Assembly (NCBI GenBank): GCA_947589085.1
Contig: CANPZD010000003.1
Coordinates: 43,177 to 107,176, forward strand
Direction: 5' to 3'
Length of the DNA: 64,000 bases
Source: an uncultured Clostridia bacterium
Lineage (GTDB): Bacteria > Bacillota > Clostridia > Christensenellales > Borkfalkiaceae
The notes beneath the pieces were generated by a model, which saw nothing but the letters and a program-made list of their open reading frames with translations, had not been told where the DNA came from and searched no databases. The first letter of the stretch is position 1; the number at the start of each line of letters is the position of its first letter. Shown here piece by piece: positions 16,619 through 25,053 of this stretch. The position numbers were made by a program, and so were the translations under genes.

Positions 16619-16694
16619 CAGAGTTCGGCAAATCCCGACGCAAATGCAGGAAATTCGACGGGCGCTTTCGTCTATCCTTGAACGGGAGTTTTGT

Positions 16695-17312
16695 ATGAAA
16701 GCATTTCAGACCGTTGTCCGCGGACTTGCCGCGGTTCCCGCATGGATCCCGCTTTTGCTGTATCCGGCGGTGCTTATTGTATATACCGTGTTGGTGCTTG
16801 TGCTGGGCGGGAGAAAAACATATCCTTACGTAGCCGTGGCTTTGGGTGCGGCGGCGTTCACGCTTTTGTGCTGCAAATCGTTTTCGGGCGAGGCGTTCGT
16901 ATTTCTCGGATTGTATTCCGCGCTTGCCGCGGTGCTGAAGCTGTTCTTTTTTATTCCGCCCGTCAAGCGGAAGCGCCGTCCGCGCGTATCGAAGGACGAG
17001 CGCATCTATCAGAAGTTTCATGCGGAGCTTGCGGAAAAGCCGGCGAGGCAGGGTCCGCCGAAGATCTGCCGGTTCGAGGAGCCGGAGCCGGTCGTTTCCG
17101 CGCAGGAATGCGGCATGCAGCTGCGATATGCCGACGAACTTCTGTCGCGGCTGAAAAAAGCGTCGCTGAACGCCTCGGACCGTCTGGAAGCGGAGGTGAT
17201 CGGGCGGTCGTTGGGCGCCTATCGGTCGAAGAAACTCACGGAGGAAGAGATCCGCGCGCTGAACGATTGTCTTGCGTCGCTTCTCAAACTCACTGCAAAG
17301 TATAAGCTGTAA
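16695..17312 (+). CDS. Membrane protein of unknown function
   Basis: A 205-residue protein. Residues about 15-90 contain three hydrophobic segments (WIPLLLYPAVLIVYTVLVLV, then YVAVALGAAAFTLLCC and FVFLGLYSALAAVLKLFFFI), followed by a basic junction PPVKRKRRPR and a soluble, charged C-terminal half of about 110 residues that looks helical. I do not recognise the family. The ATG at 16695 is preceded by CGGGAG; an earlier ATG exists at 16644 but has no ribosome site. It sits 76 bases after addA and is followed by a bidirectional terminator, so it may be the last gene of the addBA unit. Confidence 0.7.
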   Translation: MKAFQTVVRGLAAVPAWIPLLLYPAVLIVYTVLVLVLGGRKTYPYVAVALGAAAFTLLCCKSFSGEAFVFLGLYSALAAVLKLFFFIPPVKRKRRPRVSKDERIYQKFHAELAEKPARQGPPKICRFEEPEPVVSAQECGMQLRYADELLSRLKKASLNASDRLEAEVIGRSLGAYRSKKLTEEEIRALNDCLASLLKLTAKYKL

Positions 17313-17313
17313 A

Positions 17314-17352
17314 AAAAACCGCCCGCGGCAACAGTCCGCAGGCGGTTTTTTT
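17314..17352. terminator. Bidirectional terminator between convergent genes
   Basis: AAAAACCGCC (17314-17323) pairs with GGCGGTTTTT (17341-17350), extended inward by GCGG/CCGC with one bulge. A-rich on the left and T-rich on the right, so it works on both strands. Confidence 0.88.
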
Positions 17353-17366
17353 TACGGAAAAACGGA

Positions 17367-18158
17367 TCAGACGGTCAGGGTATTCACGGAGAGCTGAAGC
17401 AGCCGGTTGCATTTTCTTGCGCGGGCGAGTACGGCGGGGGTGATCCGCTCCCCGGCGAGGGCGACGGGCACGCCGTAATCGTCGTATACGCTGCGTTTTA
17501 CGCGTCTGCCGAGCAAGTTGGTGCGGTTGAGCAGTTGCAGAAACACGGGTTTGGTTTCCGGTTGCGCCTCTTTTGCGATCGGCTTGGGCGCGGCGCTTTG
17601 GGGCGCGGGAATTGGTTCCGCGGGCATGGCGGGCGGCGCTTCTTCGGCGGAAGGCAAATCGGCGGCGGGACGCATTCTTCGGCTTTTGGGGCGATCGGCG
17701 CTGTCGGCGGCGGGTTTGCGTTTGGGAGCGGAGCGGGCGGCGGCGTCCCGAGAGGGTTTGTCGGGATAGAGCACGGCGTGTTCTCCGAGCGTAACGCAGT
17801 CTGCGGCGACGGTTGTGCGTACGCCGTTTTTGGTGACGACGAGAATGGCCTCCGCGCCTTCGTCGAAGAGCAGATCGCACACGGCGCCGAGGTATTCGCC
17901 CGTATAGGCAAAGATTTCTTTTCCGATGGGGGAAGAGATGCCGGAGGGAGCGGCGAGGCGGGTTTTCCCGGCGATGACGGCGTCGTCCATGGAGATCACG
18001 GCGCGGGCGGGCAGGAAAAATTCCTCTTCTTCGGCGTCAGCGCAGACGAGGCAGGAGAGCGTTTTGCAGTCTTTTGCGGGGCGTGCTTCGGTGACGTAAC
18101 CGAACGCCTCTCCCGCGGGGGATAAAACGGGTTTTCCGATCAAGGATGAAAGTTGCAT
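17367..18158 (-). CDS. PRC-barrel domain protein with proline/alanine-rich linker
   Basis: The 263-residue protein begins MQLSSLIGKPVLSPAGEAFG, a PRC-barrel opening, and has a second barrel-like half from about residue 75 (GKEIFAYTGEYLGAVCDLLFD). PRC barrels occur in RimM and in small Firmicutes proteins of the YlmC/YmxH type, where they mediate protein or RNA contacts. Residues about 135-205 are a low-complexity linker rich in Ala, Pro, Lys and Arg, followed by a conserved-looking tail (LLNRTNLLGRRVKRSVYDDYGVPV). No signal peptide or membrane segment, so it is cytoplasmic. It is a monocistronic minus-strand gene; I found no convincing promoter in 18159-18350. Confidence 0.72.
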   Translation of the reverse strand: MQLSSLIGKPVLSPAGEAFGYVTEARPAKDCKTLSCLVCADAEEEEFFLPARAVISMDDAVIAGKTRLAAPSGISSPIGKEIFAYTGEYLGAVCDLLFDEGAEAILVVTKNGVRTTVAADCVTLGEHAVLYPDKPSRDAAARSAPKRKPAADSADRPKSRRMRPAADLPSAEEAPPAMPAEPIPAPQSAAPKPIAKEAQPETKPVFLQLLNRTNLLGRRVKRSVYDDYGVPVALAGERITPAVLARARKCNRLLQLSVNTLTV

Positions 18159-18350
18159 AATTACCTCTTTGCCTAATGGTATTCTCTTCGGGGACGGAAT
18201 TTCAGCGGATATTTTGATCGAAAACGCGTTATTTTGTCAGAAAGCGAGCGGAAATGAAACGAGGAATGAATATTATAATATATTGAAAAAGATTTGTAAT
18301 TTTCTTGTGAGGGAATATAATATACGCGTAATCAACGCGCAGGAGGGGTT

Positions 18351-18800
18351 ATGAAACGCGCGAAAACAGAAAAATTGAACATAATTCTTTTGTTATTTTC
18401 GGTTGCGGGGCTGATTCTCGGGATCGCGGGGCTATCGTCGCCGTGGTTCCGTCTGAATGCGATCCCGGGCGCATCGAAGCAATTCGGGCTTTTCGGCTTG
18501 GATCTGAGCGACGCCGGAAGAGAGCTTTCCGCAGTGCGGGTATTCGGCCTGCTTGCGTTCTTTTTCACGTTTTCTGCGCTTTCGGGGTCGATCGTGCTCT
18601 CGCTGGGGCAGTTCAAAATCAGATATATCTTCCGCATTGCGCTCTGCATTGCAACGATCCTGATGGGTGCGCTCACGTTTTTCTTGGCGCTGGTATTTGC
18701 GGAAAATGCCACGCAGACGTATACGATTTCCGCGGGGCCGTATTTGGTTGCGATCGGCGCGATCTTGGGGAGCGTGCCGCTGCCGTTTTATAAGGATTAA
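18351..18800 (+). CDS. Four-helix membrane protein of unknown function
   Basis: A 149-residue integral membrane protein with four predicted helices: NIILLLFSVAGLILGIAGL, VFGLLAFFFTFSALSGSIVL, FRIALCIATILMGALTFFLA and YLVAIGAILGSVPL. The extracellular loop after helix 1 holds SPWFRL, a tryptophan arrangement reminiscent of the four-helix claudin-like fold, but this is only a resemblance. AGGAGGGG at 18341-18348 gives a strong ribosome site. TATAAT at 18315-18320 is a good -10; the best -35 (TTTGTA, spacer 16) is poor. A terminator follows, so it is probably transcribed alone. Confidence 0.72.
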   Translation: MKRAKTEKLNIILLLFSVAGLILGIAGLSSPWFRLNAIPGASKQFGLFGLDLSDAGRELSAVRVFGLLAFFFTFSALSGSIVLSLGQFKIRYIFRIALCIATILMGALTFFLALVFAENATQTYTISAGPYLVAIGAILGSVPLPFYKD

Positions 18801-18818
18801 GAGAATCGAGCAGACAGA

Positions 18819-18856
18819 AAGCGCCGTTTCAAACAGAGACGGCGCTTATTTTTATT
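18819..18856 (+). terminator. Intrinsic terminator after four-helix membrane protein
   Basis: Stem AAGCGCCGT / GACGGCGCTT with loop TTCAAACAGA, then a T-rich tail (ATTTTTATTTAATTT). Confidence 0.85.
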
Positions 18857-18879
18857 TAATTTGAAATCGCGTGTGCGCG

Positions 18880-19245
18880 CCCTCGGGCGTTCTCTTTTTC
18901 GCCTGTTCTTCCGTCATTCCGAACGTCCTTCTCCTGTCATTGCTAACATTTCCTCTCGTCATTCCGAACGAATGTGAGGAATCTCATTCTCAATACGTCA
19001 TCCTGAGCCGTGCGCCCGCCGTTTTACGGCGGGCGCACGTGTCGAAGGATCTCGCTGTCCCCTTGAGGGGAAAGTGGCGTGCCGCGGAGCGGCACGCCGA
19101 AAGGGGTGGCGTACGCAAACGGAACGACAACACCCCCTCAGTCTCGGCTTCGCCTCGCCAGCTCCCCCTCAAGGGGGCGCCAAGGCAATGCCGGAGGGGT
19201 GAAAAAAAACGAAAAAAACCGCGGAAAAAGCGGTAGGAAAAAAAT
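18880..19245. repeat. Intergenic repeat cluster, left of the large lipoprotein
   Basis: This stretch of about 365 bases has no credible gene. It contains GTCATTCCGAACGAATGTGA and related copies, a perfect 12-bp hairpin (GTGCGCCCGCCG at 19010-19021 with its complement at 19027-19038) flanked by CCTGAGC and GTCGAAGGATCTCG, a second hairpin around GGCGTGCCGCGG-AGCGGCACGCC (about 19075-19097), and a pair of facing arms rich in CCCCTTGAGGGG / CCCCCTCAAGGGGG (about 19052-19180). The same vocabulary recurs at 24040-24860. These look like degenerate members of the interspersed palindromic repeats common in gut Firmicutes and Bacteroidetes; no function is visible. Confidence 0.75.
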
Positions 19246-19312
19246 AACTCTCCCAAAAAGTATACTTTTTGAGAGAGCGGAAATCGGGTGGTGAAATCGT
19301 GCTCCCGGCACG
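19240..19312 (-). ncRNA. Putative small RNA, copy 1 (minus strand)
   Basis: A predicted transcript of about 73 nt, starting 7 bases after the TATACT box (19319-19324) and ending in a palindromic hairpin followed by T-rich sequence. Its 5' part forms GTGC-CGGGA-GCAC, then a 10-base segment that differs between the two copies (19289-19298 here), then a conserved CCCGATTTCC, then the terminator stem. No start codon with a ribosome site occurs inside. The second copy is at 54695-54769 on the other strand. Transcription is predicted, not shown. Confidence 0.5.
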
Positions 19313-19381
19313 TTTTTGAGTATATCACACCCTTTTTTTGCTGTCAAGAGGTTTTTCTCAAAAAGTATACTTTTTGGGAGA
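19249..19381 (-). repeat. 133-bp palindrome-bounded element, copy 1
   Basis: Both ends carry the same 26-base sequence in inverted orientation (19249-19274 and 19356-19381). Each end is itself near-palindromic around the perfect 16-mer AAAAAGTATACTTTTT. Between them are a consensus promoter and the small RNA described above. No clear target-site duplication was found. It could be a miniature transposable element, or a dedicated RNA gene whose operator and terminator share one sequence. A hairpin just outside (19426-19457, arms AAACACGC...GCGTGTTT) lies upstream of the promoter. Confidence 0.75.
19319..19347 (-). promoter_or_regulatory. Consensus promoter inside the 133-bp element, copy 1
   Basis: Minus strand TTGACA (19342-19347), 17-base spacer, TATACT (19319-19324). 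The -35 sits just inside the left terminal palindrome, so a protein bound to the palindrome could block it. Confidence 0.8.
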
Positions 19382-19533
19382 ATTACATAAAGGCGGGCGG
19401 GCGAATTCCCTCATAAAACGCGGAAAAACACGCAAAAAACGTCGTTTTTGCGTGTTTGAGGGCGCGAAGAGGGGCGCTTCCGGGGCAAAAAAACACGGAA
19501 AATTCCGAAAGGAATAAATAAAGGAGGAAGGAT

Positions 19534-22500
19534 ATGAAGAAAAGAACCAGACTTTTGCTCATTCTCGTAGCGGCTCTGTGTTTGTGTCTCGGATTCGGCG
19601 TATTTGCTGCGTGCAAGAACGAACCGAAGAAACACGTGCACGAGTATACGGCATGGGCGCACGACGGCACATACCATTGGAAGGTGTGTCCGGTGGACGA
19701 TGCGGCGGACGAAAGTACGCGCGAAGAGCACACGATGGTAGACGGCAAGTGCACCGTGTGCGACTATGCAGGCGCTCCTGCCGCGCACGTACATAAGTAT
19801 ACAGAACTTCGTTCGGACACGAAGAACCACTGGTACGAATGTGCGGAGGACGGCGATTACATCACGCAGTTCGGTCATGTTTATGAAAACGGCAAGTGCA
19901 TCGTATGCGGCAAGGAGGGCACGGCGCCTGCAGACGCCGAGCTGGATACGCGCAAATGGTACGTTGTCGGGAACGGCGCGGGGTCGCTTCTCAGCATTAC
20001 GTGGGATAAACTCTTCGGCGATATGACGAAGGCGGATCATCCGGACGCGAACGGATACACGGTATACACGCGTACGCTCGATCTGTATAAGGGCGACCAA
20101 TTCAAATTCGTGCAGGATCTTCTGTGGGGAGAAGAGGGCGGTCTCGGCTATTACAGTTTGGGCGAAGTTGCCAATTCCGCGGGCGTATTCCAAGACGGCG
20201 GTTTGGGCAACATCAAGCTCATGGAAGGGCAAGACGGCACGTACGAATTCATCATTCGTTCCAAGCCGGGTGAAAATGACACGGCGGTCATGGTGGAGTG
20301 GAGACTTGTGAAACCGCTTGAGCCGCTGAACGTGGAAGAGCAATTCAACATGTACATCATCGGGCACCTTCACTGCACGAACGCGTTGGATCAGAACACG
20401 CAGTGGAGCAAGGATCCCTCGTACATGGTGAAGATGAACCTGATGGCGGACGGCGAAACGTTCTATGCGGTTGCCGAGCTGTACGATAACGACGAGTTCA
20501 AGGTGTACAACCTCAGAACGAACGCGTACTTCCCGGACGGCACGAACAACAACCTGAAACCTCCCAAGACGACGCTCTATGTCGTTACATGGAAGATCGG
20601 CGACGCAAGCCCGGTATGGGAAGAATATCATCACGTCCATAACTATTCCGAATACAAGCACGACGCGAACGAACACTGGTGCGTGTGCGTGCAGGACGGC
20701 GAAATGGACGAAACGCACGGAAAAGCGGCGCACGAGTTCGGAGACGACAACTTCTGCGACGTGTGCGGCTATGAAAAGGCAGAGAAACCGGAGTGCGAAA
20801 CGCATACTTGGGGTACGGATAACGTGTGCACGGTGTGCGGCCGTCACTGGGTCTATACCGAGGGATTGAGATATCGGATCAACGAGAAGAAAGACGGCTA
20901 CTATGTGGTCGGCGTGCACGAGGATACCGACCCCGCCACGATCAAAGAGCTTGTGATCCCGCAATACTACAACGGCAAACCCGTCGTCGGGATCCTCGAC
21001 AAGGCATTCTACGACGGAACGGCGACCAATCCCACGTACAGCGGGATCACGAAGGTCGTGCTTCCCGACACGATGAAAAAGATCGGTCAGGACGCGTTCC
21101 GCAAACTTGTGAATCTCACGGAACTGAAGTTGGGCGCAGGACTTGAAGAGATCGGCGACAATGCGTTCCGCGAATGCAGATACATTCGTGCGATCGATCT
21201 TCCCGAAGGGTTGAAAACGATCGGCGCAAACGCATTCAGCAGCATATGGTTCACCGAACTCACGGTGCCCGCGTCGGTTACGACGATCGGCGACGCCGCG
21301 TTCCAGGCGACGTACCTGACCGAGCTGAAGTTTGCGGAAGGCAGCAAACTTGCAACGATCGGCGGCTCCGCATTTGCAAACTGCGCCTATCTCAAAGAGG
21401 TCGCGCTTCCCGAAACGGTGACGAGCGTCGGCGCGAGCGCATTTGCAGGCTGCAAATCTCTCGAGTCCCTCACGCTGTCGACGGCGGCGCCGTGGAAGTA
21501 TGCGGCGAGCGCTTCTACGGCGGATTGGATCGCGCTCGAATCCGCGGCGGATCCCGCGGCGGCCGCGACGTGGATCAAGGCGCATGCGGCGAACTATCTC
21601 AAGATCACGGAAGCGCACGAGCACAACTTCAAGCTCGGCTCCGACAGCACGCAGCACTGGTACCGCTGCACGATCTGCGACGCGCTCGAAGAAGCGAAGC
21701 AGCCGCACAAGATCTTCGATAAGCAGTGCTCGGTCTGCGGCTATGAGCACACGGAACACATCTACGATACCACGTGGACGACGGACGGATCCTATCACTG
21801 GAAGGCATGCAAAGTCTGCGGTGAAATGGAGCCGGGAACGAAAACGGCACACACTTGGGATGGTTATTATCGCTGCAAAACGTGTTCGTACGCTCACACG
21901 CATACCTACAATTCGTATTGGACGTGCAACGAGACCAACCACTGGAAAGACACAACCTGCGGTCACTCGGAAAAGATCAGCAATGCGGCGCATACGTTCG
22001 ACGAGCAAAACGTCTGCCGGACGTGCGGCTACGAGCGCATCGTACAGGGCGAGAACAACGGCACGCCGGATCTCTCGTTCGAATTCAATGAAGACTATAC
22101 GGGTCTCATCGTCACGGGCTTCAAGAAAGCTCCCGCGAGCCTGACCGTGATCGAGATCCCCGCAAAGTGCGGCAACTGGCCGGTCGTGGAACTCGGCGAC
22201 GGACTGGCGACCGCGTTCAAGTCGTATGCTGCCACGGTCACGAAGGTCGTGATCCCCGATACGGTGAAGGTGGTCCGCGCGAAGATGTTCCAGAACTTTG
22301 CACAGCTCAGCGATCTTACGATCGGTTCGAGCGTGTACAAGATGGGCGACTATGTGTTCCAGAAATGCACGTCGCTGCAGAACGTTACGTTGCCCGAGAG
22401 CCTGTATCAGATCGGTGCGTATGCGTTCGACGGCTGCACGGCGCTCAAGACGATCAACCTCGATAATCTCACGAAGATCGGCGATTACAGCTTCCGCAGC

Positions 22501-23892
22501 TGCTCGCAGCTCGACAACATCAAGTTCAATGAGGGACTCAAGCAGATCGGAGGCTATACCTTCCAGAACTGCACGTCGCTCAAGAATGCGGATTTCAGCG
22601 CGCTGAAGCAATTGCAGCTGGGCAGCGTAAGAGAGCTTATGCCCGGCGTCACGACGTCGTCCGGTAACGCATTCGAGAACTGCGCATTTACGACGCTCAC
22701 CCTGCCCGATAATCTTGTGGTAACCGCAAGGTACAACTTTATGGGCTGCGCAAGCCTCAAGAGCGTCACGTTCGGCAAGAACACACAGCTTACAACCGAT
22801 GGTACTTTTATGAATTGCACGTCGCTCGACACGATCAACCTCGAGAACATTTCGCAGATCTATACCGGTACATTCGACAACTGCGGCTTCACGACGCTGA
22901 CGTTCGACTTCGACGGGTTCGACAGGCTCATCGGGACCGGCTTCTTCAAGAACTGCAAGAAGCTCACCACGGCGACGCTCAAGGGCACGTACAGCAAAAC
23001 GGCGGATAGCTGGAACAACTTCTTCCAAGGGTGCACCGCGCTCACCACGGTGAACCTGCCCGCAGATCTTAACGTACTCCCGAGCTATTTCTTCAGCGGC
23101 TGTTCGTTCGTATCCTACACGATCCCCGCAAGCATTACGTCGCTTGGGGATGGGGTATTCAACAACTGCAAGAGCTTCACGACGGTCAACTTCGGGACCG
23201 CGAAGGTCACGTCGCTCGGCGACTCCGTATTCAGCGGCTGCACGTCGCTCACGCAGTTCACGATCCCCGCAACCGTTACGTCGATCGGTAAATCCGTGTT
23301 CAGCGGCTGCACGAATCTTGCAACGATCGACCTCGGCAAGATCGAGACCATGGGCGGCAGAGTGTTCGAAAACTGCACGTCGCTTACAACGGTCACGTTC
23401 CCCGATACGCTCAAAGCGCTCGGCGAATATACGTTCAAGGGCTGCGTCAACTCGCTTCAGAGCGTACAGCTCGGGAACCATATCGAATCGATCGGTCAGT
23501 ATTGCTTCGCGGAATGCAAGGGGCTCACCGCGGTGACGCTGCCCAATTCGGTTGTCACGATCGGAGTAAGCGCGTTCCAGAATTGCACGAATCTTGCAAC
23601 GGTCAACCTCGGTACAGGGGTCACCACGATCGAAGCCAATGCGTTCAACGGCTGCACCGCGCTTACGTCGATCAACATTCCCGCAAGCGTTACGAAGATC
23701 GGCCTTACATCGTTCCAGGGCAGCGGATTGACTACCGCCAATTTCGCCGTCGGATCCGGCTGGGATGCCGACTTGGGCGGCGCTCATGCGAATGTGGACT
23801 TCTCGGATCCCGCGGCCGCCGCACAAAGGCTGGCGGGGAAAGGGTTCGGCACGAACACCGCGAGATATTACTCCCGCAAGACTGAAGCATAA
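19534..23892 (+). CDS. Very large modular lipoprotein: Cys/His repeats, beta module and BspA-like LRR blocks
   Basis: A 1452-residue exported protein with signal peptide and lipobox-like FAAC (Cys27). Modules in order: two repeats of the form HVHxY...HWxxC...H...GKCxVC (about 34-130); a beta-rich segment starting WYVVGNGAGSLL (about 145-365) that may bind carbohydrate; another Cys/His repeat with CDVCGYE and CTVCGRH (about 370-445); a short LRR_5 block (about 470-660) ending in a capping unit around WKYAAS; three more Cys/His repeats (about 690-845, CSVCGYE, CKVCGE, CRTCGYE); and a long run of more than twenty BspA-like LRRs to about 1410, closed by VDFSDPAAAAQRLAG. The Cys/His pattern could bind metal. 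AAGGAGGAAGG precedes the ATG; no good promoter was found. Likely a surface adhesin or binding protein; the ligand is unknown. Confidence 0.88.
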   Translation: MKKRTRLLLILVAALCLCLGFGVFAACKNEPKKHVHEYTAWAHDGTYHWKVCPVDDAADESTREEHTMVDGKCTVCDYAGAPAAHVHKYTELRSDTKNHWYECAEDGDYITQFGHVYENGKCIVCGKEGTAPADAELDTRKWYVVGNGAGSLLSITWDKLFGDMTKADHPDANGYTVYTRTLDLYKGDQFKFVQDLLWGEEGGLGYYSLGEVANSAGVFQDGGLGNIKLMEGQDGTYEFIIRSKPGENDTAVMVEWRLVKPLEPLNVEEQFNMYIIGHLHCTNALDQNTQWSKDPSYMVKMNLMADGETFYAVAELYDNDEFKVYNLRTNAYFPDGTNNNLKPPKTTLYVVTWKIGDASPVWEEYHHVHNYSEYKHDANEHWCVCVQDGEMDETHGKAAHEFGDDNFCDVCGYEKAEKPECETHTWGTDNVCTVCGRHWVYTEGLRYRINEKKDGYYVVGVHEDTDPATIKELVIPQYYNGKPVVGILDKAFYDGTATNPTYSGITKVVLPDTMKKIGQDAFRKLVNLTELKLGAGLEEIGDNAFRECRYIRAIDLPEGLKTIGANAFSSIWFTELTVPASVTTIGDAAFQATYLTELKFAEGSKLATIGGSAFANCAYLKEVALPETVTSVGASAFAGCKSLESLTLSTAAPWKYAASASTADWIALESAADPAAAATWIKAHAANYLKITEAHEHNFKLGSDSTQHWYRCTICDALEEAKQPHKIFDKQCSVCGYEHTEHIYDTTWTTDGSYHWKACKVCGEMEPGTKTAHTWDGYYRCKTCSYAHTHTYNSYWTCNETNHWKDTTCGHSEKISNAAHTFDEQNVCRTCGYERIVQGENNGTPDLSFEFNEDYTGLIVTGFKKAPASLTVIEIPAKCGNWPVVELGDGLATAFKSYAATVTKVVIPDTVKVVRAKMFQNFAQLSDLTIGSSVYKMGDYVFQKCTSLQNVTLPESLYQIGAYAFDGCTALKTINLDNLTKIGDYSFRSCSQLDNIKFNEGLKQIGGYTFQNCTSLKNADFSALKQLQLGSVRELMPGVTTSSGNAFENCAFTTLTLPDNLVVTARYNFMGCASLKSVTFGKNTQLTTDGTFMNCTSLDTINLENISQIYTGTFDNCGFTTLTFDFDGFDRLIGTGFFKNCKKLTTATLKGTYSKTADSWNNFFQGCTALTTVNLPADLNVLPSYFFSGCSFVSYTIPASITSLGDGVFNNCKSFTTVNFGTAKVTSLGDSVFSGCTSLTQFTIPATVTSIGKSVFSGCTNLATIDLGKIETMGGRVFENCTSLTTVTFPDTLKALGEYTFKGCVNSLQSVQLGNHIESIGQYCFAECKGLTAVTLPNSVVTIGVSAFQNCTNLATVNLGTGVTTIEANAFNGCTALTSINIPASVTKIGLTSFQGSGLTTANFAVGSGWDADLGGAHANVDFSDPAAAAQRLAGKGFGTNTARYYSRKTEA

Positions 23893-24039
23893 GGAACATG
23901 CAAATTCGTCCGAGGCAAATTTGCATTTGCCTCGGACGATGAATTCGCCATTCCTCCAACGGACTTTTTTAAGAGTTTAAGTCCGACTTTCTCCCAACCT
24001 TTCTCCCTGCCCTCCAGCAGGGAGAAAATTTTTTTAACC

Positions 24040-24860
24040 GCCTTTTTTCCGCTGTCATTTCGAACGAATTTCCCTGTCATTTCGAGCCGAAGCGAAAGCG
24101 AAGGCGAGTAAATCCCCCCGGTCGTTGAAAAAGGGTGAGATCCTTCGACACGTGCGCCCGCCGAGAATCGGCGGGCGCACGGCTCAGGATGACGGGAGGG
24201 GGCGGGCGCCAAGGGAATGCGGTGATGTTTCGACTGCGCTCAACATGACGTAATGAGAACGAGATTTCTCACTCCGCTAACGCTCCGTTCGAAATGACGT
24301 GTAGAGGGGACAGGGGGATACACTCGCTTCGCTACTTCGCCTTCGGCTCGTGCCGCGCTTGGTTACACAATAGAAGCCTCGCGCGGGACGGTATGACAGT
24401 AGGGGGAGCGCGGGGCGGTATGACAGTAGGGGGAGAGGAGGGCGCACCCGTTTCTCTTTTCCCTGTCATTTCGAACGAAGTGAGAAATCTCGCTGTCCCG
24501 CCCTCCTCTGTCATTTCGAGCCGGAGCGTAAGCGAAGGCGAGCAAATCCCCCCGGTCGTTGAAAAAGGATGAGACCCACTCACTGCGTTCGGGGTGACAG
24601 TGGGAGCGCGGGACGGTATGACAGTGGGGGAGCGGGAGAAGGTGCGCATTCTTCACTCTTTCTGTCATTTCGAACGAAGTGAGAAATCTCCTTTACGTAA
24701 AGGGCGAGATCCTTCGACACGTGCGCTCGCCGTGGAACGGCGGGCGCACGGCTCAGGATGACGGGAGGGGGCGCGGGGCGCCAAGAGAATGCGGTGATGT
24801 TTCGACTGCGCTCAACATGACGTAATGAGAAGCGGGGCAACATGACGTAATGAGAATGCT
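24040..24860. repeat. Intergenic repeat cluster, right of the large lipoprotein
   Basis: About 820 bases of nested repeats without a credible gene. A unit of about 125 bases occurs twice in the same direction (24137-24259 and 24706-24831); each holds a GTGCGCCCGCC-type hairpin between TCCTTCGACAC and GGCTCAGGATGACG and ends with TGACGTAATGAGAA. A second direct pair of 65 bases, starting TGTCATTTCGAGCCG, is at 24075-24139 and 24509-24573. A third motif (TGTCATTTCGAACGAAGTGA and onward) is at 24464-24491 and 24663-24690, with an inverted relative at 24261-24299. Several short open frames here are by-products of the repeats. The flanks 23893-24039 and 24861-25053 hold nothing I recognise apart from the trpS promoter. 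Confidence 0.85.
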
Positions 24861-24997
24861 GCACTGTGCAGAGAGGACGGGCAACAAAGAAGGGCGAAAA
24901 AAAGCAAAACGGGAACGCAAAGAAAAAAATTTTGCCGAAAAACGCCGTTTTTGCAATTTTGTTTCCAGAATTTTCCTCGAATCGCACGGTTCACCCG

Positions 24998-25026
24998 TTG
25001 CTTTTTGCATAAAACCGTGCTATAAT
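24998..25026 (+). promoter_or_regulatory. SigA promoter for trpS
   Basis: TTGCTT (24998-25003), 17-base spacer, TATAAT (25021-25026); predicted start near 25033, leader about 21 bases with CGGAG before the ATG. No T-box is present in the leader. Confidence 0.78.
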
Positions 25027-25053
25027 AGCCTTACATAAACGATCGGAGCGCAT

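Noticed and set aside
18169..18354. Open frame of 61 codons upstream of the four-helix membrane protein
   Set aside because: No ribosome site, AT-rich, and it covers the promoter region; no family resemblance.
19138..19347. Small open frame across the 133-bp element, with a similar translation in copy 2
   Set aside because: The peptide likeness follows from DNA likeness; the variable 10-base segment changes every residue, there is no ribosome site, and the apparent TTG start is the -35 box.
19411..23826. Antisense open frame of about 1470 codons opposite the large lipoprotein
   Set aside because: It mirrors the repetitive, stop-poor codon pattern of the LRR gene; it has no ribosome site, no family motif, and its repeats are just the complement of the sense repeats.
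24040..24860. CRISPR array
   Set aside because: The repeats differ in length and spacing, are partly inverted, and lack regular unique spacers; no cas gene is in the window.
24294..24987. Several short open frames in the repeat cluster before trpS
   Set aside because: They consist of translated GTCATTTCGAACGAAG-type repeats and have no ribosome sites.
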